The notes beneath the pieces are model-generated. The model was given only the letters and a program-made list of their open reading frames with translations, did no database searches and had not been told where the DNA came from. DNA of 64,000 bases. It comes from CBIHON01 sp966211965 (GTDB lineage: Bacteria; Pseudomonadota; Gammaproteobacteria; Burkholderiales; Burkholderiaceae_D). The stretch is taken from the NCBI GenBank assembly GCA_966211965.1, contig CBIHON010000029.1, forward strand, positions 1 through 64,000. Direction: 5' to 3'. Shown piece by piece: positions 63,341 through 64,000 of the stretch (position 1 is the stretch's first letter; every line of letters begins with the position of its first letter). A program made the position numbers and the translations under genes.

Positions 63341-63357
63341 ACTGATACTACTGAAAC

Positions 63358-63436
63358 TGGCTCCGGCTAGTGGAATCGAACCCCTCTCTATCTGCAATTA
63401 ACAGTGCAGCGCGCTCACCTTGAGTGCTAAACCGGA
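63358..63436 (-). tRNA. tRNA-Asn-like (GTT), degenerate
   Basis: 79 nt; acceptor TCCGGTT/AGCCGGA pairs, but the anticodon loop appears to be 8 nt (CTGTTAAT between CTGCA and TGCAG), three bases separate D and anticodon stems, and the T-stem has a mismatch. Either decayed or an unusual expanded-loop tRNA. CCA encoded. Confidence 0.6.
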
Positions 63437-63442
63437 TTTGAC

Positions 63443-63518
63443 TGGTGCATCCCCCTGGTATCGAGCCACGCTCTTCGGTTTTTCAAACCGGCGCTTTCAC
63501 CTGATTAGCTTGGGATGC
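63443..63518 (-). tRNA. tRNA-Phe (GAA)
   Basis: 76 nt; acceptor GCATCCC/GGGATGC; anticodon loop TTGAAAA (GAA); D-stem GCT/AGC; T-loop CTCGATA departs from TTCRANN and the T-stem has a G-G mismatch. CCA encoded. Confidence 0.75.
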
Positions 63519-63525
63519 GTAATGC

Positions 63526-63599
63526 TGGAGCGGAATACCGGAATCGAACCGGTCTGACGAGCTTGGAAGGCTCTTGCACAAGCCCTGTGCCAATCCCGC
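63526..63599 (-). tRNA. tRNA-Gly (TCC)
   Basis: 74 nt; acceptor GCGGGAT/ATTCCGC; D-stem GCAC/GTGC; anticodon loop CTTCCAA (TCC); T-arm ACCGG/CCGGT; CCA encoded. Confidence 0.9.
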
Positions 63600-63604
63600 T
63601 TTGC

Positions 63605-63690
63605 TGGTGGATGGTGATGGAGTCGAACCACCGATGAACGTGCATGCTTCCGGGTTACAGCCGAACCCCTTACCGCTCGGGCAACCATCC
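63605..63690 (-). tRNA. tRNA-Tyr (GTA)
   Basis: 86 nt; acceptor GGATGGT/ACCATCC; anticodon stem TTCGG/CCGGA, loop CTGTAAC (GTA); long variable arm proper to bacterial Tyr; CCA encoded. Confidence 0.9.
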
Positions 63691-63704
63691 CTGATCGTTG
63701 GCAT

Positions 63705-63779
63705 TGGTACACACAAGGGGACTCGAACCCCTGTTCACCGGGCGAAAGCCGGTTGTCCTGACCATAGTACTGATACTCA
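63705..63779 (-). tRNA. tRNA-Glu-like (TTC), acceptor stem unpaired
   Basis: Anticodon stem ACCGG/CCGGT with loop CTTTCGC (TTC), D-arm GTACTATGGTCAGGAC like Glu, T-arm AGGGG/CCCCT, CCA encoded; but the 5' arm TGAGTAT does not pair with the 3' arm TGTGTGT. Probably a pseudogene. Confidence 0.6.
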
Positions 63780-63811
63780 GAAATGGACGATGCGTGTGCC
63801 ATTCCACGACA

Positions 63812-63883
63812 AAAGCCGCCTCGCAAAACACAGGGCAAAACTTCTCCCTGGCCGGGCCATGCGCTTTTTCTCAAAGCGGCTTT
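63812..63883. other. Hairpin-bounded spacer
   Basis: AAAGCCGC (63812-63819) pairs with GCGGCTTT (63876-63883) in the 109-nt spacer before the last tRNA. Same style as the other structured spacers of the array. Confidence 0.4.
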
Positions 63884-63888
63884 CATCG

Positions 63889-63964
63889 TGGAGCAGGAAA
63901 CGAGCTTCGAACTCGTGGCCTCGACCTTGGCAAGGTCGCGCTCTGCCTACTGAGCTATTCCTGC
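63889..63964 (-). tRNA. tRNA-Gly (GCC)
   Basis: 76 nt; acceptor GCAGGAA/TTCCTGC; anticodon stem CGACC/GGTCG, loop TTGCCAA (GCC); T-arm ACGAG/CTCGT; CCA encoded. The array continues towards the window edge. Confidence 0.93.
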
Positions 63965-64000
63965 ACCGGCCGCACACCCAATGGCAAACCTCGTGAGGGA

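Overview
The window is GC-rich chromosomal DNA of a betaproteobacterium. The Neisseria/Burkholderia-type porin, the glrK-lipoprotein-glrR operon, an MCC-alpha/HMG-CoA-lyase/IcmF catabolic block, an ECF41 sigma factor and fused indolepyruvate oxidoreductase together point to Burkholderiales, most likely Oxalobacteraceae. This is inferred from gene families only; no rRNA or species marker is present.

Layout. 0-9.3 kb: tail-specific protease, an ECF41 sigma factor with its carboxymuconolactone-decarboxylase partner, and a minus-strand run of small metabolic genes (thioesterase, DUF1289, DsbA-like isomerase, metallo-hydrolase, LysE exporter, SGNH hydrolase, small unknowns). 9.3-17 kb: a 161-bp hairpin element, then minus-strand icmF, mccA, HMG-CoA lyase and a YbaK deacylase, that is, branched-chain acyl-CoA catabolism behind a palindromic operator. 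17-21.2 kb: GlrK-lipoprotein-GlrR followed by a sigma-54 promoter with a GlrR-type upstream site driving a BON-domain periplasmic protein. 21.3-25 kb: indolepyruvate ferredoxin oxidoreductase. 25-34.5 kb: DUF2726 protein, LysR/Lrp regulators with a LysE exporter, a diguanylate cyclase, a P450/monooxygenase operon divergent from an ArsR-type regulator, and a DJ-1 protein overlapping a GlxA-type regulator. 34.6-41.6 kb: signalling block (GAF/HD-GYP, Fnr, a truncated second Fnr, response regulator-GGDEF, OmpR-type two-component system). 41.7-46.7 kb: serine-hydrolase-like lipoprotein, porin, unknowns and very small ORFs. 47-59.7 kb: an exported subtilase and an exported reprolysin-like metalloprotease whose C-termini are built from the same repeated ~124-residue module; between them lie a LysR pseudogene, a GH25 muramidase, an MFS transporter with its LysR regulator, and phosphofructokinase. 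59.8-64 kb: a dense minus-strand array of 21 tRNA or tRNA-like genes for 17 amino acids, running off the window edge, split by a 1.5-kb segment that has inverted triple 24-bp repeats at its ends and carries an FMN riboswitch and lumazine synthase.

The most unusual items are the tRNA array with its structured spacers and repeat-bounded riboswitch-ribH cassette, the repeat module shared by two unrelated protease families, the in-frame palindromic inserts in mccA and icmF, and two small regulatory circuits that can be read directly from promoter sequence (ECF41 and GlrR/sigma-54). No phage structural genes, integrase, rRNA or CRISPR array were seen.
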